The notes beneath the pieces were generated by a model. It searched no databases, was not told the DNA's origin, and was given only the letters and a program-made list of their open reading frames with translations. From NCBI RefSeq assembly GCF_011355085.1, contig NZ_VXCP01000006.1, positions 62,001-126,000 on the forward strand: a DNA stretch of 64,000 nucleotides. Reading direction: 5' to 3'. The position numbers were made by a program, and so were the translations under genes. The stretch is from Pseudomonas akapageensis (GTDB lineage: Bacteria; Pseudomonadota; Gammaproteobacteria; Pseudomonadales; Pseudomonadaceae). How positions within the stretch are numbered: position 1 is the first letter of the stretch; the number at the start of each line of letters is the position of its first letter. Shown here in pieces: positions 1-8,851 of the stretch.

Positions 1-313
1 TCTTCTGTATCTCGGCAGGTAGCCCGACGTCGTCTCGCGGATCGAGCACTTCCCCCATCTGCATATTAGGCAAGTTGTGATGACTCACCTCCGCCGCAGC
101 CATGGATTGAATGAACTGAGCTGTCAGTACCGCATCGCGCTGGATGCTTTCGTTGACCACGAAACGGGTGGCGATGAAGCCAAGCCCCAGGGCGACGAAG
201 GTAATGATCAGGAAGCTTGCCAGCGAGAACCAGCGCAACAGGTTGAACTGCACCGTTGTCGAGGTGACTTCCTTGCCGGAAAAATACTTGCCCAAGCTGT
301 ATGTGAGGCTCAT
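1..313 (-). CDS. Sensor histidine kinase, N-terminal fragment
   Basis: The first 104 residues of a protein that continues past the left edge. The start at 313 gives a protein opening MSLTYSLGKYF, followed by a hydrophobic segment (about residues 24-50) and an extracytoplasmic stretch. The run from FNLLRWFSL through TRFVVNES to the LTAQFI and AAAEV motifs matches, almost position for position, the N-terminus of the kinase at 22968, so this is probably a paralogous membrane-bound kinase. The kinase core lies outside the window. No neighbour in the window appears co-transcribed. The family assignment rests on paralogy alone; a chemoreceptor or another sensor with the same input domain is possible. 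Confidence 0.7.
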   Translation of the reverse strand, partial: MSLTYSLGKYFSGKEVTSTTVQFNLLRWFSLASFLIITFVALGLGFIATRFVVNESIQRDAVLTAQFIQSMAAAEVSHHNLPNMQMGEVLDPRDDVGLPAEIQK

Positions 314-512
314 GGAGAATTCTCGTTTGTGATTAACGCTTTAGATAGCGCAAGAGGCCCCATTGCCTCCCATCACCGGCTTCAATTAGCCATTAGCCTA
401 GCTGACGTTTTTTTGTTTGCAGCCGACTAATTCGGGCGATCATGGAATTTCATGCAAATGCCATGCGCAGTCGAGAATGCCAACCAGTTACCCCCCAACG
501 TCCACGTCATTA
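314..512. other. Intergenic region between two minus-strand genes
   Basis: A 199-base gap holding the upstream region of the kinase fragment (start 313) and the region downstream of the MFS gene. It contains an A/T-run near 408-418. No convincing sigma-54 site, terminator or small gene was found. Confidence 0.4.
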
Positions 513-1868
513 TCATGACCGACGAGCTGAAAGCGGCACCGCGCTGGCGCCGGGTTCACCGTCAGTGTCGCCAACACCGTGAAGGGATATTTTCGAGGTT
601 TCCGGCAGAGCCAGGCCGCCCGCCAGCGCCAGCAGCGCGATCGCCATCAGATAGAAGGCCGGCGACAGATTGCTGCCGGTCCGGGTGATCAACCAGGTGG
701 CCATCAGGGGGGCCGTACCGCCAAAGATCGTATAGGCCAAGTTGTAGGTGATGGCCGACGCGGTATAGCGCGTGCGGGTCGGGAAGGTTTCGGACAACAG
801 CGCCGCAGTGACCACGCCGCAGAGCACCGCGCCGATCGCCAATAGCAACACGCCGATGATCGAGGCCACGAACGAGCCGGAACTGGCCATCAGGAACGCC
901 GGGTACACCACCAGGATCAGCAACGTACAGGCCGAAACCACAGTCACCCGACGCCCGACCTTGTCTGAAAAGGCACCGGCCAGCGGGCAGAACGCTGCGG
1001 CAAACACCAGGGCAATCACCGAAATCAGCAGCGCGGTCGCACGACTCAAGCCGCCGGCAACCTGCAGGTAGGTGGCGAAATAGGTGGTGAACATATAGAA
1101 GGACAGGGCGGTCAGGGACACGAACGCCCCCAGGCAGCAGATCGCCGCACCATGGTTGCTCAGGGTTTCGCGCAGCGGCGAATGGGCGACGGCATCGTCC
1201 TTGGCAACCGCCTTGAATGCAGGCGTCTCATCCAGCCGCCAGCGCAAATAGAGGCCGACAATACCCAACGGCGCGGCCACCAGGAACGGCACGCGCCAAC
1301 CCCAGCTGCTCATCGCCTCGCTCGTCAGCGATGCTTCCAGCGCATAGGCCACCACCGCTGCACAGGCGAACGCGGAAAAGGTCGAGACCGGTACGAAACT
1401 GCCATACCAGGCGCGTTGTGTACGCGGGGCATGTTCCATCAGATAGGCGCAGGCCCCGGCGTACTCACCCCCGGCGGAAAAGCCCTGGGCGCAGCGTATG
1501 AGTGTCAGCAACACGGGCGCCATGACGCCGATGGCCGCATAGGTCGGCAGCAGTCCGATCAAGGTCGTGGCACCTGCCATCAGCAAAATGGTCGTGGCCA
1601 GGGCTTTCTTGCGCCCGATCCGGTCGCCGAGCATGCCAAAGAAGATCCCGCCAAGCGGCCGGAAGGCGAAGGCCACGGCAAACACCGCGAAGGTTTTCAA
1701 CAAACCGGCGCTGGGGTCGTCGCTGGGGAAGAACTGCAGGGCGATGGTGGTGGCGAGAAAACCGTATACGGCAAAATCGAACCATTCGACAAAGTTGCCG
1801 ATGGCCGCCGCGCAGATGACTCTTTTCAAAGTGGCGGGATCGACCCGCTGCATGTCCGTGGTTGCCAT
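513..1868 (-). CDS. MFS transporter, metabolite:H+ symporter (MHS) family
   Basis: A 451-residue polytopic inner-membrane protein, the usual length for the family, with about 12 hydrophobic segments. The N-terminal run GNFVEWFDFAVYGF is typical of the MHS family (ProP, KgtP, ShiA and citrate/alpha-ketoglutarate symporters). The MFS loop motif GDRIGRKKAL follows near residue 82, and RCAQGFSAGGEYAGA near residue 125. The family imports organic acids, betaines or other small zwitterions with protons; the substrate cannot be read from sequence. The start at 1868 is preceded by AAGGAG. It stands alone with no evident partner genes. Confidence 0.9.
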   Translation of the reverse strand: MATTDMQRVDPATLKRVICAAAIGNFVEWFDFAVYGFLATTIALQFFPSDDPSAGLLKTFAVFAVAFAFRPLGGIFFGMLGDRIGRKKALATTILLMAGATTLIGLLPTYAAIGVMAPVLLTLIRCAQGFSAGGEYAGACAYLMEHAPRTQRAWYGSFVPVSTFSAFACAAVVAYALEASLTSEAMSSWGWRVPFLVAAPLGIVGLYLRWRLDETPAFKAVAKDDAVAHSPLRETLSNHGAAICCLGAFVSLTALSFYMFTTYFATYLQVAGGLSRATALLISVIALVFAAAFCPLAGAFSDKVGRRVTVVSACTLLILVVYPAFLMASSGSFVASIIGVLLLAIGAVLCGVVTAALLSETFPTRTRYTASAITYNLAYTIFGGTAPLMATWLITRTGSNLSPAFYLMAIALLALAGGLALPETSKISLHGVGDTDGEPGASAVPLSARRS

Positions 1869-1974
1869 ACCGACTTCTCCTTGCGCGTGATCGATAGTCG
1901 ATTATCGGCAGGGCGGGCAGGTGAAGTAGCCGGAAAGCGGCGTTCACGTAGTCAGGGGCGAACAGAAAGGGCTT

Positions 1975-2050
1975 CATCGCTGGCAAGCCAGCTCCCACAG
2001 GAATATGAGGCGCACGTACTTTCCCTGTGGGAGCTGGCTTGCCAGCGATG
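1975..2050. repeat. REPIN-type palindromic repeat, copy 1
   Basis: Two perfectly complementary 26-base arms (1975-2000 and 2025-2050) separated by 24 bases. The arms carry the Pseudomonas REP core GCTGGCAAGCCAGCTCCCA. It lies between the VOC gene and the MFS gene. Three more copies with the same arm and spacer size occur at 13065, 25887 and 49593. Such doublets are mobilised in trans by RAYT transposases; none is encoded in this window. Confidence 0.9.
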
Positions 2051-2064
2051 CAGGCGACGCGGAA

Positions 2065-2430
2065 TCAGACTTTGGCCAGCTCACAAAACCGCAGACGATT
2101 GCCAAACGGATCCGCCACCTGCAGCTGCCGCCCCCAATCCAGTACCTCGATCCCGGGACGAGCATAGGCATACTGCCTGGCCTCCAGTTCACGGTGCAGG
2201 GCATCGATATCCACCACCGGCACGAACACCGTCGAACCCGGCGTGGCGTCGCCATGATGCTCGCTCAAGTGCAGCACCAGGTCGCTGCGCCGAACCTGGG
2301 CGTAAAGCGGAAAGCCTTCCTCGAAACGATGCTCCCAATCGAGGGTGAAGCCGAGGTAGTCCAGATAGAACTCCTTGGCCTTGGCAACCGAGAAGATCCT
2401 GATGATAGGGATGGCGGCAGACAGGTTCAT
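2065..2430 (-). CDS. Glyoxalase/bleomycin-resistance (VOC) superfamily protein
   Basis: About 121 residues from the start at 2430, chosen because AAGGAG lies just upstream; an in-frame start at 2463 lacks a site. It opens with AAIPIIRIFSVAKAKEFYLDYLGF, the beta-alpha-beta entry of the VOC fold, and ends with VADPFGNRLRFCE, the usual second half. VOC proteins bind a metal between paired modules and act as glyoxalases, dioxygenases or antibiotic-binding proteins. This one is most like the bleomycin-resistance/glyoxalase subgroup, but its substrate is unknown. It is a single-gene unit between the cyclodeaminase-like gene and a REPIN. Confidence 0.85.
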   Translation of the reverse strand: MNLSAAIPIIRIFSVAKAKEFYLDYLGFTLDWEHRFEEGFPLYAQVRRSDLVLHLSEHHGDATPGSTVFVPVVDIDALHRELEARQYAYARPGIEVLDWGRQLQVADPFGNRLRFCELAKV

Positions 2431-2526
2431 GACGCTCCTTGCAGTAGTTGAAGTCATTCCCACGATCCGTGGTGAGAATGAATCTTAATACGTAGGATAC
2501 ATGGCGTCAGTGCGGATTGATGTCAT

Positions 2527-3573
2527 TCATGCGCATTTTTTCTGAACATCCATCGCGGTCGTATTCAGACGTGCGTAGAGGTCCTTCGGGTTTTCCAGAT
2601 CAGGAACCAGTTCGATGTCACGACCGATATCGCACGCCTGGGCTATGCGCAGGACATAGCGCAGCGCTGAATAGTCCTCCAGTGCAAAGCCGACCGAGTC
2701 GAATAGTGTGACATCATCAGCATGTTCACGGCCTGCCTCCTGGCCATTGACCACGCGCCAGAATTCAATGACGGGTGAATCGCCGGGCATCTGCTGAATT
2801 TCGCCCTCGATGCGGCTTTGCGGTTCAAATTCAACGATCACCCGAGAGCGCTCTACGATGTCAGGGTGCAGTTCAGTCTTGCCCGGGCAGTCGCCACCCA
2901 CGGCATTGAGGTGCATACCGGGCTCGATCATTTCCGGGGTGAGGATGGTTGCGTAGGCCTTGTCCGCCGTTACCGTGGTCACGATGTCGGCACCTCGCAC
3001 GGCCTCGCCGGTCGAGGTTGCAATGATGAGGTTGAGCGCCGGGAAGCTCTCCAGATTTTTTGCCAACTTGGCGCAAGCCTCGGGATCGATGTCGAACAAG
3101 CGAATCTCGTTGATCCCCATCATTGTATGGAAAGCGATTGCCTGGAATTCGCTCTGTGAGCCGTTGCCAATCAGGGCCATGGAGCGTGAGTCGGACCGCG
3201 CCATATAACGCGCAGCCAACGCCGACGTGGCCGCCGTACGGATGGCAGTGGTCAGTGTCATTTCACTGAGCAGGACCGGTTTGCCTGTGTCCACATCGCC
3301 CAATGCGCCGAACGCCATCACCGTCAGCATGCCGCTCTGGGTGTTTTTCGGGTGGCCATTGACGTATTTGAAGGCATATAGCGAGGCATCGGAGACCGGC
3401 ATGAGTTCTATCACGCCTTCCTTTGAATGGTTGGCCAGGCGTGCGCATTTATCGAACTCATGCCAACGAAGGTAATCTTCACGAATGCATTCGGCCATTT
3501 CCGCCAGGCACGTCGTCAGGCCTTTATGGGCTACCAGTTGGCAGAGGTCGTGGACATCAATATAACGAGTCAT
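2527..3573 (-). CDS. Ornithine cyclodeaminase/mu-crystallin family protein
   Basis: A 348-residue cytoplasmic protein. The nucleotide-binding part MALIGNGSQSEFQA (near residue 130) and the motif GGDCPGKTEL (near residue 227, with the Asp used in catalysis) mark the ornithine cyclodeaminase family, which converts L-ornithine to L-proline and ammonia with bound NAD. Relatives include alanine dehydrogenases and ketimine reductases, so the substrate is uncertain. The start at 3573 has AAGGAT upstream. It lies 136 bases downstream of an amino-acid/amine permease on the same strand, which supports a role in catabolism of an imported amino acid or polyamine-derived compound. Confidence 0.88.
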   Translation of the reverse strand: MTRYIDVHDLCQLVAHKGLTTCLAEMAECIREDYLRWHEFDKCARLANHSKEGVIELMPVSDASLYAFKYVNGHPKNTQSGMLTVMAFGALGDVDTGKPVLLSEMTLTTAIRTAATSALAARYMARSDSRSMALIGNGSQSEFQAIAFHTMMGINEIRLFDIDPEACAKLAKNLESFPALNLIIATSTGEAVRGADIVTTVTADKAYATILTPEMIEPGMHLNAVGGDCPGKTELHPDIVERSRVIVEFEPQSRIEGEIQQMPGDSPVIEFWRVVNGQEAGREHADDVTLFDSVGFALEDYSALRYVLRIAQACDIGRDIELVPDLENPKDLYARLNTTAMDVQKKCA

Positions 3574-3641
3574 GGTTTCATCCTTCGGATAAATGCGGTG
3601 GTGGGTGCATTGATGGCGTTTTCAGGGCAGCCGCCAGCGCC

Positions 3642-3657
3642 ACACCCTTATGGGTGT
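3642..3657. other. Small stem-loop between permease and cyclodeaminase genes
   Basis: A 6-bp perfect stem (ACACCC/GGGTGT) with a TTAT loop in the gap between the APC permease gene and the cyclodeaminase-like gene. It has no following T-run, so it is more likely an mRNA processing or stability element than a terminator. Confidence 0.3.
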
Positions 3658-3709
3658 AGGTCGTTCAATGCACCGAAGCGTTTAGAGTTTTATAAAGAAA
3701 TCCGGCAAG

Positions 3710-5053
3710 TCAGATATCTTTCGATAACATCAGGTTTGCACCTTTTCGATTGAGAATACAAAGGTAGACCAGCCCCGTCAGAATCCAGATGCAACCGAGC
3801 TTTTGTGCATCCAGGCCCATGTTGTACATGATTGCACTGGTGATGATGAAACCCATGACTGGCGATATCAGGTGGAATAAAACATTGCCTGACTTCTGCC
3901 GACGCCAGTGGTAGTTGATCACCGTCAGGTGCAGGATAATAAAACCACTCAAGGCGCCGAAGTTCACCAATGAAGTCAGGGTGTCGACGGCATTGATAAA
4001 CAAGTAGCAGATCACCAGAGACAATATCGCGACGAGGTAAATGCTCAGGTGGGGTGTGCGATATCGGGGGTGAACCTTAGCCAGGATTTTTGGCAGTTTC
4101 CCATCCCGCGCCATCCCGAACAGTAACCGGGAAACGGCGGCCTGCGATGTGATTGAGACCGCCACGCCCCAGGCCAGGGCAGTCGCGACAGCCGTCATGG
4201 ATGCCAGCCAGTCGCCACCGGCGATGGCGGCAATTTCATAGAACGCCGTGTCGGCGGAAGTAAAGCCCATACCCGCTGCAAGATCTGCAGCAAGCCATGT
4301 TTGCGCCACGAAGATCCCGCCCATGATGAGCAGACTGATGAGTGCGGCTCTGCCAATGTTGCGTCCGGCATCGCCCTTGGTTTCTTCCGCCAATGTTGAA
4401 ATGGCATCGAACCCGAGAAAAGAAAGCACCGCAATCGAAACCGCCTGCATCATCAAGGCAAAATTGAAGTTCGAAGGGTTGTACAGTGGCGCCAGTGTCA
4501 ATTGCCCATTGCCGCCGCCTGCGTGCAGTGCCTTCCAGGCACAGGCGAGGAAAATGCCCAGCACCACGAGCTGCGCCAGCAGGAACAGGATGTTCATGCG
4601 GGCTGTGAAAGTAATGCCTCGCAAGTTAACCAGAGTAGCGCTGATCAGAAAAACGAATATAAACGCAAACTTCGGAATTTCCGGGTAGAGATGGTTAAGT
4701 GCCATGGCGGCATATATGTACAGCAACGGCGGAATCAGCAAGTAATCCAACAACAGCAACCAGCCGGCAAGAAAGCCAACGTTAGGGTGCAAGCCCCGCT
4801 GCGCATAGGAGTAGACTGAACCGGCAATGGGAAAGGCGCGGGCCATGCTGCCGTAACTCAAGGCAGTGAACAACATGGCAACCATGCCAATGATATAGGC
4901 CAGCGGAACCATGCCGGGGGCTTCCTGGTTCACATACCCATACACGCCAAAAGGTGCAATGGGAATCATGAAAACCATCCCATAGACCACTAGATCAGCA
5001 AGCGACAAACTGCGCTTCAATTCTTGTTTATAACCAAACTCTTCGATAGCCAT
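3710..5053 (-). CDS. APC-family amino acid/polyamine permease
   Basis: An inner-membrane protein of 447 residues with about 12 hydrophobic segments. The N-terminal sequence LKRSLSLADLVVYGMVFMIP and the later run ARAFPIAGSVYSYAQRG are typical of the amino acid-polyamine-organocation superfamily, closest in feel to PuuP-type putrescine importers. The start at 5053 (MAIEEFGYK) has GGAG about 10 bases upstream; the longer frame to 5125 lacks a site. It sits between the amine/glutamyl operon at 5204-8793 and an ornithine cyclodeaminase-like gene, so an amino acid or amine substrate is likely. Confidence 0.88.
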   Translation of the reverse strand: MAIEEFGYKQELKRSLSLADLVVYGMVFMIPIAPFGVYGYVNQEAPGMVPLAYIIGMVAMLFTALSYGSMARAFPIAGSVYSYAQRGLHPNVGFLAGWLLLLDYLLIPPLLYIYAAMALNHLYPEIPKFAFIFVFLISATLVNLRGITFTARMNILFLLAQLVVLGIFLACAWKALHAGGGNGQLTLAPLYNPSNFNFALMMQAVSIAVLSFLGFDAISTLAEETKGDAGRNIGRAALISLLIMGGIFVAQTWLAADLAAGMGFTSADTAFYEIAAIAGGDWLASMTAVATALAWGVAVSITSQAAVSRLLFGMARDGKLPKILAKVHPRYRTPHLSIYLVAILSLVICYLFINAVDTLTSLVNFGALSGFIILHLTVINYHWRRQKSGNVLFHLISPVMGFIITSAIMYNMGLDAQKLGCIWILTGLVYLCILNRKGANLMLSKDI

Positions 5054-5143
5054 GACACGGTACTCCGTAAGCGAGTAAGGCGAGCGTTCAGTCTTCGGCT
5101 GCTGACAACGCGGCGACTGAATCACGTTTTTGAACCCGGCAGG

Positions 5144-5170
5144 TTAAAAAGCGCCCAAGCGGTTTTTTTA
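5144..5170. terminator. Weak bidirectional terminator-like hairpin
   Basis: An A-run, GCGC, a CCAA loop, GCGG and a T-run form a short GC stem with one mismatch, flanked by complementary A and T tracts. It would fit reduced read-through between the operon ending at 5204 and the permease at 5053. The stem is short, so support is weak. Confidence 0.3.
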
Positions 5171-5203
5171 TAGTTGTATTACCGATTTACCAAGCAACAG
5201 CGG

Positions 5204-5956
5204 TTACAGCAGTGGAGCCAAGGCGTCTGACCATGTCTGAATGGCTTGCGGTGTGCGCAGCAAGTCGTTTCTGACCTCGATCAGCGCAGCATCCATGCCG
5301 CGGTTATCGCCATGAAAGGGGACGGTCATGTCCTCCAGTACATTGATTTCATAAGGCTGGTTTGCCGCTACCTTCAGTCCTTGCACCGCCAGGCCCTCGA
5401 TCAGCCGTTGCGAATAAGCCTGCGCACGGGCGTACAGCACGCCGATTTCCAGGGTTCGAGGTTTGCCGAAGTACGTCGGGGTGAAGCTATGGATGCCGAC
5501 GATCCGTGCGACTCGACCTTTGGCAACCCGGGCATCGATCAACTCACTCAGCTTGTGGTGGAAAGGAGTGAACAGACAGTCTCGCCGATACTGGCGAGTG
5601 GCTTCATCCAGATGTTGATTGCCTGCCACCTCGTATATTTCGCTGCGCTGCGGAATGCTGTCTGGTGCCTGAAGTGGTCGATTCAGGTCAATCAGCAGGC
5701 GCGAGTAGTTTGCCGATATCAGCGTCGCGCCGAGTCTTTGCGACAAGTGCAGGGCCAAGGCCTGGGCGCCGATATCCCAGGCAATATGTTCGCCTGCTGC
5801 CTCGATGCTCAATCCCAGGCGTTGCAAGGCTGCAGGCATGAACGGGCTTGCATGCTCGCACACCAGGATTACCGGGTGTTCGCCGTCCTCCTGGCTTACC
5901 GTATACACCGGTTCCGTGTACAAGCCATGCTCTGGGGTTTCAATAAAGGCGGGCAT
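5204..5956 (-). CDS. N-formylglutamate amidohydrolase family protein
   Basis: About 250 residues. The motifs VILVCEHASPF (near residue 32), SANYSRLLIDLNRP, GIHSFTPTY and TVPFHGDNRG are those of the N-formylglutamate amidohydrolase family, zinc enzymes that release formate and glutamate from N-formylglutamate in histidine breakdown. No hut genes are nearby, so here it more likely hydrolyses another N-acyl-glutamyl or gamma-glutamyl compound made in the same operon (inference). The ATG at 5956 is preferred to GTG at 5965; either overlaps the upstream synthetase gene, implying translational coupling. Confidence 0.87.
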   Translation of the reverse strand: MPAFIETPEHGLYTEPVYTVSQEDGEHPVILVCEHASPFMPAALQRLGLSIEAAGEHIAWDIGAQALALHLSQRLGATLISANYSRLLIDLNRPLQAPDSIPQRSEIYEVAGNQHLDEATRQYRRDCLFTPFHHKLSELIDARVAKGRVARIVGIHSFTPTYFGKPRTLEIGVLYARAQAYSQRLIEGLAVQGLKVAANQPYEINVLEDMTVPFHGDNRGMDAALIEVRNDLLRTPQAIQTWSDALAPLL

Positions 5957-7295
5957 AGTGGTCACACAGTTCGTTGGGCGTGAAGTGCTCTGTCGATTTC
6001 AGCTCTTGAGCCTTGATCGCGAAGTAAGCGTCCATCATCAGTTTTGGCAGCGCTTCGAACAGTTCCGTGCTCTGTCGCAAGCATGCAAGCGCTTGGGCCA
6101 GTGAGCCGGGCAGGGCGATGATGTTGCGCGATTGGCGTTGTTCGTCGGTCAGGGTGTCTGGCTCTTCATCGGTGGTGGCGTTCAAGGCCAGCTTTTGTTC
6201 AATACCCAATCGTCCAGCCATCAGTACTGTGGCCATGGTCAGGTGTGGTGAAGAAGTTGCATCGAGCGGGCGAAACTCCAGGTTGTACTGTTTGGCCGGT
6301 GATTTGCCACCAATGGTGATCGTCGGACAAATGCGCAGTGACGCTTCGCGGTTGCGTTGGCCAAGACAGGCGTACGATGCACTCCAGTGGTGGGGTTTCA
6401 AGCGCAGGTACGAAATCGGTGTCGGCGCACTGAAGGCACACAGCGCCGGCAAGTAATGCAACACACCGGCCGCCCAATGCTGTCCCAACGTGGATAAGCC
6501 ATTGGCATGTTCGGGGTCATACATCACCGGGTTGCCGGCTTGATCCTGCAGGCTGATATGCAGGTGCACACCGTTGCTGACACCGTGCTCTTCAAGCTTT
6601 GGCGAGAAGCTGATATCCAGGCCCATCTGCCGGGCGATTTCGCGGGTAATCTCACGAACGTTCACCGCCCGGTCGGCGGCGGCAACACCTTGTGTGGGTC
6701 GGCAAGTGATTTCGTATTGTGCCTTGCCGTACTCCGGCAGGAACATTTCCGGCTCCACCCCTGCGGCCCTCAAGGCACTGAGCAACCAGCCCCCAAAGTT
6801 GGCCGCGTGGTGCTGCGCGCCGAGGGAGAATGCCCGGTGCGATGGCTGCGCATTGAGCTCGCCGAGATTGAATTCGTGTTCGAATGCTGCCGTTACCTCC
6901 AGCCCCAGTTCGTCGTGGTAGCGCTGGACTTCATTGCGCAGCAGTGTTCGTGGGCACGCCGCCCAAGGTCGGCCATCGGTTTCGCAGATATCGGCGTGAA
7001 TGAAATCCAGGCCTGGCGCATTGGCGTCGGGACCGTTGGGTACCTGAACGCGAGTGCTCATGTCCGGAATCAGCCGCAGGTCGCCGTATGCACCCCAAGG
7101 GTTGTCGCTGGCCACTACATCCTGAGGCGTGAGCGCGCTATTGGCCGGTACCCAGCCACAACCGCTGGTTTGGTAGCTCTCCAGTTCGTCGGTGGGAAAT
7201 GACCGGCCGCGGGTGATGCCAATCAGGTCGGTGGTGACGATTGTCGTCATTGCGGTGGGCGTAATCAGGCCATTGTCAGGAGTGGGCCGGTTCAT
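5940..7295 (-). CDS. Glutamine synthetase family protein (GlnA-like amide ligase)
   Basis: A 451-residue protein with the glutamine synthetase catalytic fold: VTAAFEHEFNLG (Glu ligands), NGVHLHISLQD (the conserved His loop), and the segment SYACLGQRNREASLRICP with NLEFRPLDATSSPHL. Such divergent GS proteins ligate glutamate or another acid to an amine, as gamma-glutamylputrescine synthetase does. The start at 7295 forms an ATGA overlap with the stop of the upstream hydrolase and has AGGAG upstream. With the neighbouring amidohydrolase, hydrolase and RpiR regulator it suggests a glutamylation pathway; no matching glutamylamine oxidase is visible. Confidence 0.88.
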   Translation of the reverse strand: MNRPTPDNGLITPTAMTTIVTTDLIGITRGRSFPTDELESYQTSGCGWVPANSALTPQDVVASDNPWGAYGDLRLIPDMSTRVQVPNGPDANAPGLDFIHADICETDGRPWAACPRTLLRNEVQRYHDELGLEVTAAFEHEFNLGELNAQPSHRAFSLGAQHHAANFGGWLLSALRAAGVEPEMFLPEYGKAQYEITCRPTQGVAAADRAVNVREITREIARQMGLDISFSPKLEEHGVSNGVHLHISLQDQAGNPVMYDPEHANGLSTLGQHWAAGVLHYLPALCAFSAPTPISYLRLKPHHWSASYACLGQRNREASLRICPTITIGGKSPAKQYNLEFRPLDATSSPHLTMATVLMAGRLGIEQKLALNATTDEEPDTLTDEQRQSRNIIALPGSLAQALACLRQSTELFEALPKLMMDAYFAIKAQELKSTEHFTPNELCDHYARLY

Positions 7296-7936
7296 GCTTG
7301 CATCTCCTGCAGGCGCTTGACGACAGTGTCGGTGTCGGTGATCCAGCAATAGCCTTTGATCGCTTCAAGGCACGCCTGATGTCGGGTGGCTGTGTAGGTG
7401 GCACAAGCGTCTTCGACCAACGTCACCAGATAGCCGCGATCGGCTGCGTCACGAACCGCCATGTCCACGCATTGATCGGTGACGATCCCGGCAATGATCA
7501 GATGACGGGTTTCCAGATTGCGAAGTACGTAATCGATGTTGGTCGAGTTGAAAACGCCCGATGACGTCTTGGGCAGGATCACCTCGTTTTCATCTGCGGC
7601 CAGTTCGTCAATGATGCCGGCGGGGTAACTGCCCTTGGGCAGGTGCATGTCGGACAGCTTGTGATCCAGAGAGCGATCGCGGCCATCGGCGGTGAGGCTT
7701 TCGATGATGGTGTGGAGCACATTCTGGTTGGCTTCGCGCATCGCCTTGAGCAGCCGTTGCTGGTTGGGAATGACCTTGGCCTGGGTACGCGTCAGAAAGT
7801 ACTCCGCTTGCGGGCCCTGCAAATGTGGATCGAGTTGTGGGTCCAGCCAGGCACGTTGCATGTCTACCAGCAACAGTGCGGTATGGCCGCACACATAAGG
7901 CAGGTCACGCGGCGAGTGATGAGGGAGTGTAAACAT
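7292..7936 (-). CDS. Isochorismatase-fold cysteine hydrolase
   Basis: A 214-residue cytoplasmic protein. The motifs ALLLVDMQRAW (catalytic Asp), LPKTSSGVFNST (Lys) and IVTDQCVDMAVRDAADRGY (nucleophilic Cys) define the isochorismatase-like cysteine hydrolases, which split amides, nicotinamide or ureido compounds. The gene begins 2 bases after the RpiR gene, has GAGGAA upstream of its ATG, and its stop overlaps the synthetase start. It therefore belongs to the RpiR-hydrolase-synthetase-amidohydrolase operon and probably acts on the same amide or amine substrate; the identity is unknown. Confidence 0.88.
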   Translation of the reverse strand: MFTLPHHSPRDLPYVCGHTALLLVDMQRAWLDPQLDPHLQGPQAEYFLTRTQAKVIPNQQRLLKAMREANQNVLHTIIESLTADGRDRSLDHKLSDMHLPKGSYPAGIIDELAADENEVILPKTSSGVFNSTNIDYVLRNLETRHLIIAGIVTDQCVDMAVRDAADRGYLVTLVEDACATYTATRHQACLEAIKGYCWITDTDTVVKRLQEMQA

Positions 7937-7938
7937 TA

Positions 7939-8793
7939 TTATTTTTCCTCGAGGAGGTGGGCGGCGAAACCGGTGCGCAGCTTGTCGATGCCTTCCAGGC
8001 GATCTTCCAGATCAGAGCTGCGTACTGTGAGAGCGGCAATCAAGGCTTCTACTTGTGCGAGTGCGGGCACCATCGTGTCGAATGCAGAGATGGATTCAAC
8101 CGGGGCGCTGATGACCAGGTCGGCGAGTTCGCGCAACGGCGAGGCGTAGATGTCCGTGAAAAGTACGATGCGTGCACCACGAGCCTTGGCTGCGTTGGCG
8201 ACACGCAGGGCCTGGGTTTGATAGCGGCGGTAGTCGAACAGCAGGACGATGTCCTGGCGTTGCAAGTCGTACAGGCGGTCCGGCAGTTGGGCATTGTCTT
8301 CCAGTGCATGACAACCCGGGCGCAACAGGCGCAGGTGACTCACCAGGTAGCCGGCCAGGAAGCTGCTCAGGCGTCCGCCAAAGCAATACAACTGGTGTCG
8401 AGTGTCGAGAATCCACTCCACCAGTACCCTTACATCTTCAGGCTGGGTCAGTGCCTGGGTTTCTTGCAGGGTGCGGCTGCTCTCATTCAGATAGCTCGTC
8501 CAGGCATCGTCCTGGGATGAGTGGGCACGCGGCTGCAAGAGTGTGACGGGGGACCGCAGGCGATGGTCCATTTCACTGAGCAAGGCGTCCTGAAACTCGG
8601 CATAGCCACCGAACCCCAGCTTCTTGACCAGGCGCACAATAGTCGGGTCGCTGACGCCGGCATGTTCAGCCAGCTTGGCCATCGGCCCCAACCCGCTGCG
8701 CGGATAGTGGTCGAGTAATGCGCGAATCACCTTGCGTTCGGACGGCGTTGGGTTCAGCGCAACGTCCGTGAGTTGTTCTCGCAAATTTGTCAT
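7939..8793 (-). CDS. MurR/RpiR family transcriptional regulator
   Basis: A 284-residue protein. Residues 1-75 form the RpiR helix-turn-helix, with MAKLAEHAGVSDPTIVRLVK as the recognition unit. Residues about 120-260 form a SIS sugar-isomerase-like ligand domain (YCFGGRLSSFLAGYL, VLLFDYRRYQTQALRVANAA). RpiR proteins usually repress or activate adjacent catabolic genes in response to a phosphosugar or related ligand. It is the first gene of the operon down to 5204, so it is probably autoregulated through the palindrome at 8852. No strong ribosome site precedes the ATG. Confidence 0.9.
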   Translation of the reverse strand: MTNLREQLTDVALNPTPSERKVIRALLDHYPRSGLGPMAKLAEHAGVSDPTIVRLVKKLGFGGYAEFQDALLSEMDHRLRSPVTLLQPRAHSSQDDAWTSYLNESSRTLQETQALTQPEDVRVLVEWILDTRHQLYCFGGRLSSFLAGYLVSHLRLLRPGCHALEDNAQLPDRLYDLQRQDIVLLFDYRRYQTQALRVANAAKARGARIVLFTDIYASPLRELADLVISAPVESISAFDTMVPALAQVEALIAALTVRSSDLEDRLEGIDKLRTGFAAHLLEEK

Positions 8794-8851
8794 GTGGGCA
8801 TTTCTTGTAGGTATGTTTGATTTGCTTCAATTCGATGAAAAAAAGTATATG

